Source: Campylobacterota bacterium (GTDB lineage: Bacteria; Campylobacterota; Campylobacteria; Campylobacterales; Sulfurovaceae). Taken from it: 47,529 nucleotides of DNA. The translations under genes were made by a program, and so were the position numbers. Of this stretch, positions 9,071 through 18,668 are shown one piece after another. Where the stretch lies: NCBI GenBank assembly GCA_015494795.1, contig WGAM01000103.1:1-47529 (forward strand), given 5' to 3'. Under the pieces are notes generated by a model, which did no database searches, was not told where the DNA came from, and saw only the letters and a program-made list of their open reading frames with translations. Each line of letters starts with the position of its first letter. Position 1 is the stretch's first letter.

Positions 9071-9754
9071 TTAGATATTATAACTATTAAAACTTAAGTT
9101 CATAAAATTTGGGTCTAAATAACCAAATTGTGATGCTTCTCCTCTCAATTTTAATATATCCATCTTAGGGTCTATATTTTGTGGGCATACAGCACTACAC
9201 TCCCCACATAGAGTACAGTCCCATATTCCATTAGATTGTATATTATCTATAGTTAGTTTTTTATTATTTTCTCTAGGGTCTAAAATATATCTATAGGCTC
9301 TTGTAAGTGCAAATGGACCAATAAAATTAGGATTAACCTCCAATACTGGACATGCAGAGTAGCAAGAGCTACACAATATACAATCACTCTGTCTCTCTGT
9401 TAACTCTACATCTTTAGATGTGACTTCTACCTTTCTATATACTTTTAACCACGCAGTAGAATTTTTTAATCTATCTTTTTCAACTCTCTCTACTTTTAAA
9501 TCTTTTAATACTTTATGGTATTTTAATGGTTCAATCTTATCTCCACTCTTAATTTTACTACTACAAGCTAAAACCTCTCTACCATTAATCCTAACAGCAC
9601 AAGCACCACAGACTCCAGAACGGCAATTAGAGTCAAAAGTTAATGTTGGGTCTTGATAACTCTTAATATGATATAGTGCTTTTAATAGAGTAACACTCTT
9701 AAATGGAACTCTATATCTCTGCTCTCTCTCTCCTCTACTAATTAATATTTCCAC
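9071..9754 (-). CDS. sdhB: Succinate dehydrogenase/fumarate reductase iron-sulfur subunit
   Basis: CRSGVCGACAVRINGREVLAC [2Fe-2S] plus CILCSSCYSACP and CTLCGECSAVCPQNIDP cluster motifs. Confidence 0.92.
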   Translation of the reverse strand: MEILISRGEREQRYRVPFKSVTLLKALYHIKSYQDPTLTFDSNCRSGVCGACAVRINGREVLACSSKIKSGDKIEPLKYHKVLKDLKVERVEKDRLKNSTAWLKVYRKVEVTSKDVELTERQSDCILCSSCYSACPVLEVNPNFIGPFALTRAYRYILDPRENNKKLTIDNIQSNGIWDCTLCGECSAVCPQNIDPKMDILKLRGEASQFGYLDPNFMNLSFNSYNI

Positions 9755-11358
9755 TATTTAGCTCCTTTAAATTGACTCTTAAGCTTATTATCTTCTATCC
9801 AAAATAGAAAACTACCTAAATATCTATTATCCTCTTTAGGATAATCTATCTTATGGTGAGCCCCCCTACTCTCATCTCTCTTAATTGCTGATTTTACAAT
9901 AATCTCTCCAATATCTAATATATTTAAAAATTGTAAAAACTCTATAAGATTACTATTATACTCTCTACTCTTATCAACTATACCAATATTATTAATTGAT
10001 GATTTCATATCCTCTATCTTATTTAGAAGTATATTTAATTGACTATTCTCTCTCTTAATTCCTGCATATTTATAGAACTTCTCTCCTAAATTAGCCTCTA
10101 GTTGATAGAAGTTTTTATCAAAAGAGTCTTTATTAAATATAGACTCTATATACTCTCTATCTCTTTTTAGGTGTATATCTGAAACAGAATAGTCTCTTAA
10201 GTCTTTAGATAACTCCTTAGCTACAAATCTACCTAAAGTAATAATCTCTAATAGTGAATTACCACCTAAACGATTAGCTCCATGTATCTTAGCATTACTA
10301 CACTCACCAATAGCATAGCAGTTCTTTAATCCATTAACCTCAAGATTAGAGTTTACATCAATTCCACCCATTGTATAGTGTGCTACAGGTTTTATAGGGA
10401 TAAGCTCATCTGCTGGGTCTATCCCCTCATGAATTTTGCATAAATGAACCTCTTGAGGCATAAGTTTTAAAAGTCTATCTCTTCCTAAGTGACGCAAATC
10501 TAAATATACATCTTGATTAAAAGTGTTTATCTGTTCATATATAGCTCTTGATACAACATCTCTTGGTAGTAACTCATCTATAAATCTCTCACCATTAGAG
10601 TTAACCAAATATCCACCCTCTCCTCTTGCACTCTCACTTATTAATATAGATGAGTGTTTAAGTGCTGTTGGATGAAACTGTATAAACTCCATATCGGATA
10701 CTCTTCCGCCTGCTCTAAGAACTGATGCTATTCCATCACCTGTTGAATTTGTTGCATTTGTAGTATAGTTTTTATATATTGCTCCATATCCACCTGTAGC
10801 AATAACTACCTTTTTAGCTAAAATCTGCTCAACTTGACCTGTTCTAATATTTAAAAATGTAGCACCTTTTACTATCTTATCTTCAACAATAAGATTTAAT
10901 AGAAAATACTCATCTACTATTGTAATATTCTCTCTAAGGCAACTATCATATAGAGTGTGTAAAATTTTTAAACCTGTATAGTCTTGTGCATAACATGCTC
11001 TCTTACTAGATGCACCTCCAAGTCCTCTTTGAGCTATTTTATTATCTTTAGTTCTATTAAAAGGTACTCCTAATCTATCTAACCACTCTATAGTATTTGG
11101 GGCATTTTTACAGACTCTCTCTATCATACTAATATCAGATATTCCATGAGATGATTTTATTGTATCTTTAATATGAAGCTCAACACTATCAGAAGTAACA
11201 TTTCCTAATGCAGAATTTATTCCCCCTTGTGCCATTGTTGTTTGTGATGAGGTGGCATAACTCTTACTAACAATCAAAACTTCTAAATTCTGCTCTTTAG
11301 CTGATAGTCCAGCAGTGAGTCCTGCTCCACCTGAACCTATAATTAGAACATCTATCAT
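9754..11358 (-). CDS. sdhA: Succinate dehydrogenase/fumarate reductase flavoprotein subunit
   Basis: VLIIGSGGAGLTAGLSA, SQTTMAQGGINSALGN, EFIQFHPTAL, SESARGEGGYLVN, HYTMGGI, GANRLGGNSLLE. Confidence 0.92.
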   Translation of the reverse strand: MIDVLIIGSGGAGLTAGLSAKEQNLEVLIVSKSYATSSQTTMAQGGINSALGNVTSDSVELHIKDTIKSSHGISDISMIERVCKNAPNTIEWLDRLGVPFNRTKDNKIAQRGLGGASSKRACYAQDYTGLKILHTLYDSCLRENITIVDEYFLLNLIVEDKIVKGATFLNIRTGQVEQILAKKVVIATGGYGAIYKNYTTNATNSTGDGIASVLRAGGRVSDMEFIQFHPTALKHSSILISESARGEGGYLVNSNGERFIDELLPRDVVSRAIYEQINTFNQDVYLDLRHLGRDRLLKLMPQEVHLCKIHEGIDPADELIPIKPVAHYTMGGIDVNSNLEVNGLKNCYAIGECSNAKIHGANRLGGNSLLEIITLGRFVAKELSKDLRDYSVSDIHLKRDREYIESIFNKDSFDKNFYQLEANLGEKFYKYAGIKRENSQLNILLNKIEDMKSSINNIGIVDKSREYNSNLIEFLQFLNILDIGEIIVKSAIKRDESRGAHHKIDYPKEDNRYLGSFLFWIEDNKLKSQFKGAK

Positions 11359-11515
11359 ATATACTCCAATATATTTTTAATAAAATTATAATAAAAAAGC
11401 TTTGATTTTAATTTTTTTAGAGATATTTTAGCATTTTATCTATATTTGGGTATGGGAGGGAGGATTATAGATACTCTTATATCTTATTCAATTCTATTAC
11501 TAAAATATCGTATAA

Positions 11516-11581
11516 ACAGAATATATATATGTTAATTTCAAAAGGAGGTTATGAGTCTAAAGCCTTATAAATATATTCTGT
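11516..11581. other. Intergenic hairpin with SD-like / anti-SD-like loop (element A)
   Basis: ACAGAATATAT (11516-11526) pairs with ATATATTCTGT (11571-11581); loop contains TTCAAAAGGAGGTTATG. Confidence 0.5.
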
Positions 11582-11654
11582 TATCGTAATTATAACATAT
11601 AAATTTTAATTTAACAATAGTTTTATATAAAAAAATTAATTTTTTTTTAATATT

Positions 11655-12296
11655 TTAATTAAAACTGTAGTTAGTTCCACTATTAATAACTCTTCTACCC
11701 CATAAAAAGTGTTTTTTATAGAATATTTTTTTATTAAAACTTGTAATTACAACTTTTCTTTTACCAGAACTTGCATGTATAAACTTACCATCTTCAAGAT
11801 ATATACCAACATGATTTACTCTACCTCTATTTGCTCTGCTAGTATCAAAAAAGACCATATCACCCTTTTGAAGTTCATTAAATCTTACTAAACGACCAAC
11901 TTTAGCTTGACTTCTTGATATTCGTGGCAGATTAATTCCAATACTTTTATATACTTTTTGTGTAAATCCAGAACAGTCAAAACAGTTAGGTCCAGTTGCA
12001 CCCCAAACATAAGGTCTACCTAAAAATTTTTTTGCTTTAATCTCTATATTTTTAGTTAATAAAATATTACTATGATTAACAATCCAAGAGAGTTCTCTAT
12101 AACGATTTTCTCTATATTGTTTAAGATTAAATGAAGATACCACTCTTTTAATCATACTCTTATCTTTAACAATAGGTGTTAGAGTTACATCTGTAATAGT
12201 ATTAATCTTATTTAATGATAGATTAGTAACAATAACAAGAACTGCTAATAACTGTAAAATAACTATAATAGATAGTACTTTTTTAAATATATTCAT
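11655..12296 (-). CDS. NlpC/P60 (C40) family peptidoglycan peptidase
   Basis: GRPYVWGATGPNCFDCSGFTQKVY, KGDMVFFDT, VNHVGIYLEDGKFIHASS: Cys-His catalytic motifs. Confidence 0.93.
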   Translation of the reverse strand: MNIFKKVLSIIVILQLLAVLVIVTNLSLNKINTITDVTLTPIVKDKSMIKRVVSSFNLKQYRENRYRELSWIVNHSNILLTKNIEIKAKKFLGRPYVWGATGPNCFDCSGFTQKVYKSIGINLPRISRSQAKVGRLVRFNELQKGDMVFFDTSRANRGRVNHVGIYLEDGKFIHASSGKRKVVITSFNKKIFYKKHFLWGRRVINSGTNYSFN

Positions 12297-12450
12297 CTTT
12301 TTACCACAATTTAAAATATTTTTTCGTAATAATAATTAAAATTCCTTAATATGAAGTTAATTATCATATAAGATAAATGGAAATTATCTAAATAAGATAT
12401 TAAGTTAAAATATATATAATCTTCTAAATAATAAATAAGGTTATATATTA

Positions 12451-13149
12451 ATGGCAAATAATAAATTAAAAGAAGAGGCATTAAAAAAATTTAATGCAAA
12501 AGAGTATGATAAGGCATTAGAGCTATATCAATATTTAGCTAATGAGGGGGACCTCTCTGCAATAGCTACTATAGGGTATTTTTACCATAATGGATTAGGG
12601 GTTAAACAGGATTACTCTAAGGCTATTGAGTATTATAAAAAGGCTTCAGATGCAGGGGAACACTCATCATCTTTTAATTTAGGATTACTATATTTAAGAG
12701 GATTGGGTGTTAAGAGAGATAGTAAAAAAGCACATAGTTACTATTTAAAATCTGCTATAAAAGGAATGCCAGAGGCTCAATTTGAAGTGGCACTTATGTT
12801 TGAAAATGGTGAAGGGTGTGAACAGAACTATTCGGAGTCTGCTTTTTGGTATGAAGAGTCTGCTAAAAGAGGAAATATTGAGGCTTATAATAATTTGGGA
12901 GTTCTATATAAAGAGGGGTTAGGTGTAGAGCAAAATTTTAAAAAAGCATTTATTCTATTTAAACACTCAGCACTAAAAAATTCTCCAGAGGCACAATTTA
13001 ATTTAGGTGCAATGTATGACCAAGGCTTAGGTTGCGAGAGTAGTCAAGATAAGGCTTTAGAGTGGTGTAGAAAATCAGCTTTTAATGGACATCAAAAGGC
13101 AAAAGATATTATACATCGTATGCAACAAGATGGACAGATAGTATTTTAG
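12451..13149 (+). CDS. Sel1-like repeat protein
   Basis: Repeated A...LG.LY..GLGV.QD..KA..Y..KA motifs (e.g. IATIGYFYHNGLGVKQDYSKAIEYYKKASDAG). Confidence 0.92.
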   Translation: MANNKLKEEALKKFNAKEYDKALELYQYLANEGDLSAIATIGYFYHNGLGVKQDYSKAIEYYKKASDAGEHSSSFNLGLLYLRGLGVKRDSKKAHSYYLKSAIKGMPEAQFEVALMFENGEGCEQNYSESAFWYEESAKRGNIEAYNNLGVLYKEGLGVEQNFKKAFILFKHSALKNSPEAQFNLGAMYDQGLGCESSQDKALEWCRKSAFNGHQKAKDIIHRMQQDGQIVF

Positions 13150-13731
13150 ATGATAATTAGAAAACTATTTAAATTTGAAAATGCTCATATTGTAAGAGGG
13201 TGTAGTACTATTAAGTGTAGTCAAAATATTCATGGACACTCATATAGAGTAGAGGTATTATTAGAGTCTAACTATTTAGATAATGGACAGATGGTTTATG
13301 ATTTTGGATTAACTAAGCTATATATAAAAGAGATTATAGATGGATTTGACCATGCTATTACTCTATGGAGTGGAGATAGTAAAGATTATATAGAGAGCAT
13401 GAAAAGACACTCATCAAGATGGATAGAACTCCCTGTTAGTCCATCAGCAGAGCAGTTTAGTAGAGTTATTTTTATCTTAGTTGAGAGGATTTTAGAGTGT
13501 ACTATCATGGTAAATGGTGAGAGAGAGGTTAAACTTAAAAGTATTATAATTCATGAGACAGAGACGGGATATGCTCAAGGGTTTAGAGAAGATGCTCATA
13601 ATAAACTTATGGGAGAGATAAAATTTAAAGATATTATCTTCTCTAAAGATATACAGGATAGTTGGAGTGATACTGCTCTCTGGAATAAATTATTAAATAG
13701 AGAAAAGATAATTAATCCTAAAACAGTATAA
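13150..13731 (+). CDS. queD: 6-carboxytetrahydropterin synthase / 6-pyruvoyl tetrahydropterin synthase family
   Basis: FENAHIVRGCSTIKCSQNIHGHSYRVEV, DFGLTKLYIKEIIDGFDHAITL, HETETGYAQG: zinc His residues and catalytic motifs. Confidence 0.85.
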   Translation: MIIRKLFKFENAHIVRGCSTIKCSQNIHGHSYRVEVLLESNYLDNGQMVYDFGLTKLYIKEIIDGFDHAITLWSGDSKDYIESMKRHSSRWIELPVSPSAEQFSRVIFILVERILECTIMVNGEREVKLKSIIIHETETGYAQGFREDAHNKLMGEIKFKDIIFSKDIQDSWSDTALWNKLLNREKIINPKTV

Positions 13732-13783
13732 ATTTTATACTTCTTGTTGTATAATCACGCATAAATTTTTTTAAAGGATAAAA

Positions 13784-14368
13784 ATGAATAGATTAACAGT
13801 ACTCTCAGTAGTTACAGCATCACTACTACTTATTGGTTGTGGACAAAATAAACAGGCAGATACAGCTACAAAAGCAGAACCTGCTAAAACTGAAGTTGCA
13901 AGTACTCCTGCAAAGAGTGAGACTATTGCAGAGAAAGCTACGAAAGCTGTTAATGCAGTAAAAGAGAGTGCATCAAATGTAGTTGCAAAAACAGCAGAGG
14001 TAGCAAAAGAGGCAACTAAAGAGGTAACAGAGAAAGCTACAAAAGCTGTTGAAGCTACAAAAGAGGTAGCAACAAAGGCTGTAGAGAAAACAAAAGATGT
14101 TGTTGCAAATGCTACAGCACCAAAAGCTCCAGCTCAATTTGCTAAATGTGCAGGTTGTCATGGTAAAGATGCTAAAATGAAAGCTCTTGGTAAATCAAAT
14201 ATTATTGCAGGACAACCAAAAGCTGATTTGGTTAAAAAGATAAAAGAGTATCAAGCAGGTACAAGAAATGTTACTGGTATGGGTGGACTTATGAAAGGTC
14301 AAGTAGCAGGACTTAGTGATGCAGATATAGATGCAATTGCTACTTATGTATCAAGCTTAAAAAAATAG
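13784..14368 (+). CDS. Lipoprotein c-type cytochrome with LEA/apolipoprotein-like amphipathic repeat linker
   Basis: Lipobox LLIGC; K/A/E/T-rich 11-residue-like repeats; heme motif CAGCHG; C-terminal LSDADIDAIATYVSSLK typical of class I cytochrome c. Confidence 0.88.
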   Translation: MNRLTVLSVVTASLLLIGCGQNKQADTATKAEPAKTEVASTPAKSETIAEKATKAVNAVKESASNVVAKTAEVAKEATKEVTEKATKAVEATKEVATKAVEKTKDVVANATAPKAPAQFAKCAGCHGKDAKMKALGKSNIIAGQPKADLVKKIKEYQAGTRNVTGMGGLMKGQVAGLSDADIDAIATYVSSLKK

Positions 14369-14495
14369 TTTTAAATAATAGAGAGTGAGCTTAATGCTCC
14401 TCTTAAATCTTATATATTCTCTTTAATTAAATTTTAAAATCTTGCTATCTTGACTAATATCTTTATGTAAAATTTTTTTTTAAGTGTAATATTTT

Positions 14496-14606
14496 GAAAG
14501 ATATGAACATAAGGGGGGGTGTATCAAAGTTCAAAGGAGGTTTTTTATAAAGGAGATTATTATGAAAAATTATCTTTTTCAAGTCTATCAATAATCCATA
14601 TCTTTC
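14496..14606. other. Intergenic hairpin with SD-like / anti-SD-like loop (element B)
   Basis: GAAAGATATG (14496-14505) pairs with CATATCTTTC (14597-14606); interior contains G7, TTCAAAGGAGGTT and a second SD followed by a 10-codon ORF. Confidence 0.45.
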
Positions 14607-14674
14607 ATAATCGTATTATAAGACTAAATCATAAACACTTAGATAATAAAAAGTCAATGATTGATTAACAAGAT

Positions 14675-15406
14675 TTACTTTTGTGTAACTTTAAATGCTC
14701 TATTAATAGCTTTTATAAATGAACTTCTAACAGCCCCCTCTTCCAAAGCACTATAAGCAGATGCAGTTGTTCCAGCAGGACTCATAACACTATCTTTAAT
14801 AATAGCAGGGTGGTTAGATGAGATTAATGGTGCAAAACCTCTAAAGAGTGAATTTGTAATCTCTATAGCATCAACTCTTTTTAATCCCTCTTTTACAAGT
14901 CCGTCCATCATAGCTTCAGATACTAAAGCAAGTAGAGCAGGACCAGAACCAGCAATAGCAGTTGCAATATCTATCTCTTTTTGAGTCTCAACCCATATAG
15001 TATCTCCAATATATGAAAATATATCTATTGCACTCTCTTTTAAATCCTTATCACCCGTAATTACAGTAGTCGATGATCTAAATCTAGCAGATACATTTGG
15101 CATAGCTCTAATATAGCTCTTAGCTTTAATAGATTTTTTTAAATCTTCTAATGAAGTTCCTGCTAAAATAGAGTATAGACTATTAGCTTCTCCTATTAGA
15201 TTATTAGCTACACTCTCTAAAGCATAAGGTTTAACAGCTAATATAATATCTTTATTATTAATATTAAACTTATTTAATAGATGAATTGGATATTTAATAT
15301 CTACTTTAGATAGATTTCTTACTACAAACTCTAACTTATATCTATCTTTTAATCCATCTGCCATAGCCATAGCCATAGCTCCAGCACCAATAATTGTTAG
15401 ACTCAT
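14675..15406 (-). CDS. proC: Pyrroline-5-carboxylate reductase
   Basis: ILAVKP, YIRAMPNVSA, AIAGSGPALLALVSEAMMDG, VMSPAGTTASAYSALEEGAVRS. Confidence 0.95.
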   Translation of the reverse strand: MSLTIIGAGAMAMAMADGLKDRYKLEFVVRNLSKVDIKYPIHLLNKFNINNKDIILAVKPYALESVANNLIGEANSLYSILAGTSLEDLKKSIKAKSYIRAMPNVSARFRSSTTVITGDKDLKESAIDIFSYIGDTIWVETQKEIDIATAIAGSGPALLALVSEAMMDGLVKEGLKRVDAIEITNSLFRGFAPLISSNHPAIIKDSVMSPAGTTASAYSALEEGAVRSSFIKAINRAFKVTQK

Positions 15407-15500
15407 TTTAAAACCTTTTTATCTGATTATAGCAAAATATAATATAGTTTGAGGTATTATAATCCTCAAATTAGTTAGATAGTCAAATTTAAGGTTAAGC

Positions 15501-16151
15501 ATGTTAAAAAACTATAAAAAAGGTCTTTTTTTATTTATATTTATATTATTTTTTATTGGTTGTAGTAATAAAGATGCAATAAAGGAGTATGATAAACCTG
15601 CTCTATATTGGTATAAAAACATTATAGAAAGCATATCAGAAAATAATTTTGATAAAGCTGATGAATACTATATCTCTTTAAGAAGTGAACATCTTCGCTC
15701 TCCAATAGTTCCAACAGCTACAATGATATTAGCTCAAGCTCATATTAAAGATAAGAGTTATGTAATGGCTGATTACTATTTAGATGAGTATTTAAAAAAG
15801 TATGCTTCATCAAAAACTATTGAGTTAGCTAAATTTTTAAAAATAAAAGCAGCTTTTTTAGGAGTTAAAGATATAAATAGAGACCAAAAACTTATGATTG
15901 ATACTCTAAAAAATGTAGATAAGTTTACAAAAGAGTATCCAAACTCTATCTATAGACCTATGGTTGATACTCTAAAAGTTAGACTATATATGGCACAATA
16001 TCTATTAAATGAGAATATTGCAAGATTATATAGTAGAATTGATAAAGATAGGGCATCTAAAATTTATAGAGAGAAAAATAGAAAGTCTCCACTAAATGAC
16101 GCAGATATAAAAGCTCCTAAAGAGAGTTTTTTAGATAAAATTTTTAACTAA
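15501..16151 (+). CDS. bamD: Outer membrane protein assembly factor BamD
   Basis: Lipobox FFIGC, TPR-like helices, LAQAHIKDKSYVMADYYLDEYLKKYASS; directly upstream of lon. Confidence 0.85.
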   Translation: MLKNYKKGLFLFIFILFFIGCSNKDAIKEYDKPALYWYKNIIESISENNFDKADEYYISLRSEHLRSPIVPTATMILAQAHIKDKSYVMADYYLDEYLKKYASSKTIELAKFLKIKAAFLGVKDINRDQKLMIDTLKNVDKFTKEYPNSIYRPMVDTLKVRLYMAQYLLNENIARLYSRIDKDRASKIYREKNRKSPLNDADIKAPKESFLDKIFN

Positions 16152-16164
16152 AGGATAGCCATTA

Positions 16165-18567
16165 ATGCAACTTAGTAATTATGAACCATTCCCAACAGAA
16201 TTGCCTATCATTATTGAGGATAATATATTTTTATATCCATTTATGATAAGCCCACTCTTCTTAACAAAAAAAGAGGATATAGATGCTGCAACTTATGCCA
16301 TGGAGAAAAATTCACTAATTTTTCTAACAAACACAAAAGATGGATTTGAAGGCTCAAGAGAGTTAGATGATATTAACAGTATTGGTGTAATTGGCTCTAT
16401 TATGAGAAAAGTTCATATACCAGATGGTAGAGTAAAAATACTCTTTCAAGGTTTGGCTAAAGGGGAGATAACATCTCCTATAGAGAATGTAGAAGTAGAT
16501 GAAGTTATATTTCAAATAGCTACAATCAATTTAATTAAAAATCAATTTTATGAAGAGTTAAAGGTTACAGCTTTAGTTGGAGTATTAAATGAGAAGTTAA
16601 AACAGCTCTCAAAAGTTCAAAACAGTATCCCATCAGATATATTAAAAACAATTTCAGAAACAAATGAACCCTATAGAATTGCTGATTTAGTTGCTTCTCT
16701 ACTTAAAATATCTAAAACAGAGTCATATAATATATATAAAGAGCAGAATATAGAGAAGAGACTTATGATGCTTATTGATATTATAGTAGGTCAAATTGAA
16801 GCAGCTAGAGTTGAAAAAGAGATAAGAAGCAAAGTCCATACTAAAATAGAGCAGACAAATAAAGAGTATTTTTTAAAAGAGCAGATAAAAGAGATAAATA
16901 GAGAGCTAGGTATAGACAATCAGAGAGAAGAAGAGATAGCAGAGTTTAGAAAAAAATTAGAGTCAATAAAGCCTATTATAAAAGAGGATATATATAGTGA
17001 AATCTCTAAACAACTTGATAGATTTGCAAGAATGCATCCAGATAGTGGAGATGCACAGCAGATATATACCTATTTAGAGTGGGTATTTGAGATACCATTT
17101 GGAAAACTTACAAGTAAATCTTTAAAAGTATCTGATGTTCAAAAAGAGTTAGATAATGACCACTTCTCACTAGAAAAGCCAAAAGAGAGGATTATTGAGT
17201 TTTTTTCTGTAAAGGAGTTAGCAAATCTTAGGGGTATCTCACTAGAGGGGAGTAGAGGAGCTATCTTATGTTTCTTTGGACCTCCAGGGGTAGGGAAGAC
17301 ATCATTAGCCAACTCTATAGCAAATGCACTCTCTCGTCCATTAGTTAGGATTGCACTTGGTGGTTTGGAAGATGTTAATGAGTTAAGAGGACATAGAAGA
17401 ACCTATGTTGGAGCTATGCCTGGAAGATTGGTACAAGGGTTAATTGATGCAAAAAGTATGGATCCAGTAATTGTACTTGATGAGGTTGATAAGGTGGGAA
17501 GAAACCATAGAGGAGACCCAACCTCTGCACTACTAGAGATACTTGACCCAGAGCAGAATATAGAGTATAGAGACTACTATTTAAATTTTAATATAGATTT
17601 AAGTAAGGTAATATTTATTGCAACTGCAAATGATTTAAATACAATTCCAGCTCCACTTAGAGATAGAATGGAGTTTATTGAGGTTAGCTCATATACACCA
17701 GAAGAGAAGTTAGAGATAGCAAAACAGTATCTAATTCCACAAGAATTAAAAAAACATGCTCTTAAAAAGAGAGAGTTTAAGATTACAGATGGAGCTTTAA
17801 AGTTACTTATAGATGAATATACAAGAGAACCAGGAGTTAGAGGTTTAAGAAGAAAGATAGCAACTCTTATGAGAAAAGTAGCAACTGCTCTACTTAAAGA
17901 TAGCTCTTTAGATAAAATAACTATCTCTATAAAAGATTTACCAAAATTTGCAGATAAAAAGGTATTTGAGGTATCTAAGATTGGTAAGAGACCATTAGTT
18001 GGAGTTGTTAATGGGTTAGCATGGACTGCTGTTGGTGGAGACATGTTAAAGATAGAGGCGATTAAAATTAAAGGAAAGGGTTTAGTTCAACTAACAGGTA
18101 GCCTTGGAGATGTTATGAAAGAGTCTGCACATATCGCTTTTTCTGTTATTAAAATATTAATAGATAATAAAAGGTTAGATGTTAAAGAGGAGGATATTTA
18201 TAAAAAATATGATTTACATATACATGTACCAGAGGGGGCGACTCCAAAAGATGGGCCTAGTGCTGGTATTACAATGGCCGTAGCAATTGCTTCTATATTA
18301 TCTGAAAAGAGAGTTGATAATAGAGTAGCCATGACAGGGGAGTTGACTTTAACAGGAGAGGTTCTTCCAATTGGAGGGTTAAAAGAGAAACTTATAGCTG
18401 GATATAAAGCAGGAGTTAATAAAGTATTAATTCCAGATAAAAATTATGAGAGAGATTTAGAGGATATTCCAAAAGAGATTAAAGATACTATTACTATAGT
18501 AGCTGTTAGCAATATTGAAGAGGTTTTAAAAGAGGTTCTTATCTCAAAAATTACTAAAAAAATATAA
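16165..18567 (+). CDS. lon: Lon endopeptidase
   Basis: Walker A GPPGVGKTS, VIVLDEVDK, catalytic PKDGPSAGITM; 800 aa. Confidence 0.98.
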   Translation: MQLSNYEPFPTELPIIIEDNIFLYPFMISPLFLTKKEDIDAATYAMEKNSLIFLTNTKDGFEGSRELDDINSIGVIGSIMRKVHIPDGRVKILFQGLAKGEITSPIENVEVDEVIFQIATINLIKNQFYEELKVTALVGVLNEKLKQLSKVQNSIPSDILKTISETNEPYRIADLVASLLKISKTESYNIYKEQNIEKRLMMLIDIIVGQIEAARVEKEIRSKVHTKIEQTNKEYFLKEQIKEINRELGIDNQREEEIAEFRKKLESIKPIIKEDIYSEISKQLDRFARMHPDSGDAQQIYTYLEWVFEIPFGKLTSKSLKVSDVQKELDNDHFSLEKPKERIIEFFSVKELANLRGISLEGSRGAILCFFGPPGVGKTSLANSIANALSRPLVRIALGGLEDVNELRGHRRTYVGAMPGRLVQGLIDAKSMDPVIVLDEVDKVGRNHRGDPTSALLEILDPEQNIEYRDYYLNFNIDLSKVIFIATANDLNTIPAPLRDRMEFIEVSSYTPEEKLEIAKQYLIPQELKKHALKKREFKITDGALKLLIDEYTREPGVRGLRRKIATLMRKVATALLKDSSLDKITISIKDLPKFADKKVFEVSKIGKRPLVGVVNGLAWTAVGGDMLKIEAIKIKGKGLVQLTGSLGDVMKESAHIAFSVIKILIDNKRLDVKEEDIYKKYDLHIHVPEGATPKDGPSAGITMAVAIASILSEKRVDNRVAMTGELTLTGEVLPIGGLKEKLIAGYKAGVNKVLIPDKNYERDLEDIPKEIKDTITIVAVSNIEEVLKEVLISKITKKI

Positions 18568-18593
18568 TTTTTATAAAAAATTATATTTTTTTT
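18556..18593 (+). terminator. lon terminator, stem entirely A/T and containing the lon stop codon
   Basis: AAAAAAATATAATTTTT / AAAAATTATATTTTTTT perfect 17-bp inverted repeat (18556-18572 / 18576-18592) with 3-nt loop; TAA stop at 18565-18567 lies in the left arm. Confidence 0.7.
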
Positions 18594-18603
18594 ACAAAAA
18601 TAC

Positions 18604-18632
18604 TTGACATTATATTTTTTTTTGTCTATAAT
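18604..18632 (+). promoter_or_regulatory. Sigma70-type promoter for the tRNA/tuf cluster, exact consensus
   Basis: TTGACA (18604-18609), 17-nt spacer, TATAAT (18627-18632), about 36 nt before the first tRNA. Confidence 0.9.
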
Positions 18633-18668
18633 GCCACTCCATTTAAAGAATGACTTTAAATGAATGGT

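Noticed and set aside
13973-14161. Cys/Phe-rich minus ORF inside the lipoprotein cytochrome gene
   Set aside because: Cys/Phe/Ser richness is the reverse complement of the Ala/Lys/Thr repeat codons, not a real protein.
17577-18044. 155-aa minus strand ORF within lon
   Set aside because: Mirror ORF of a highly conserved gene, no family features or SD support.
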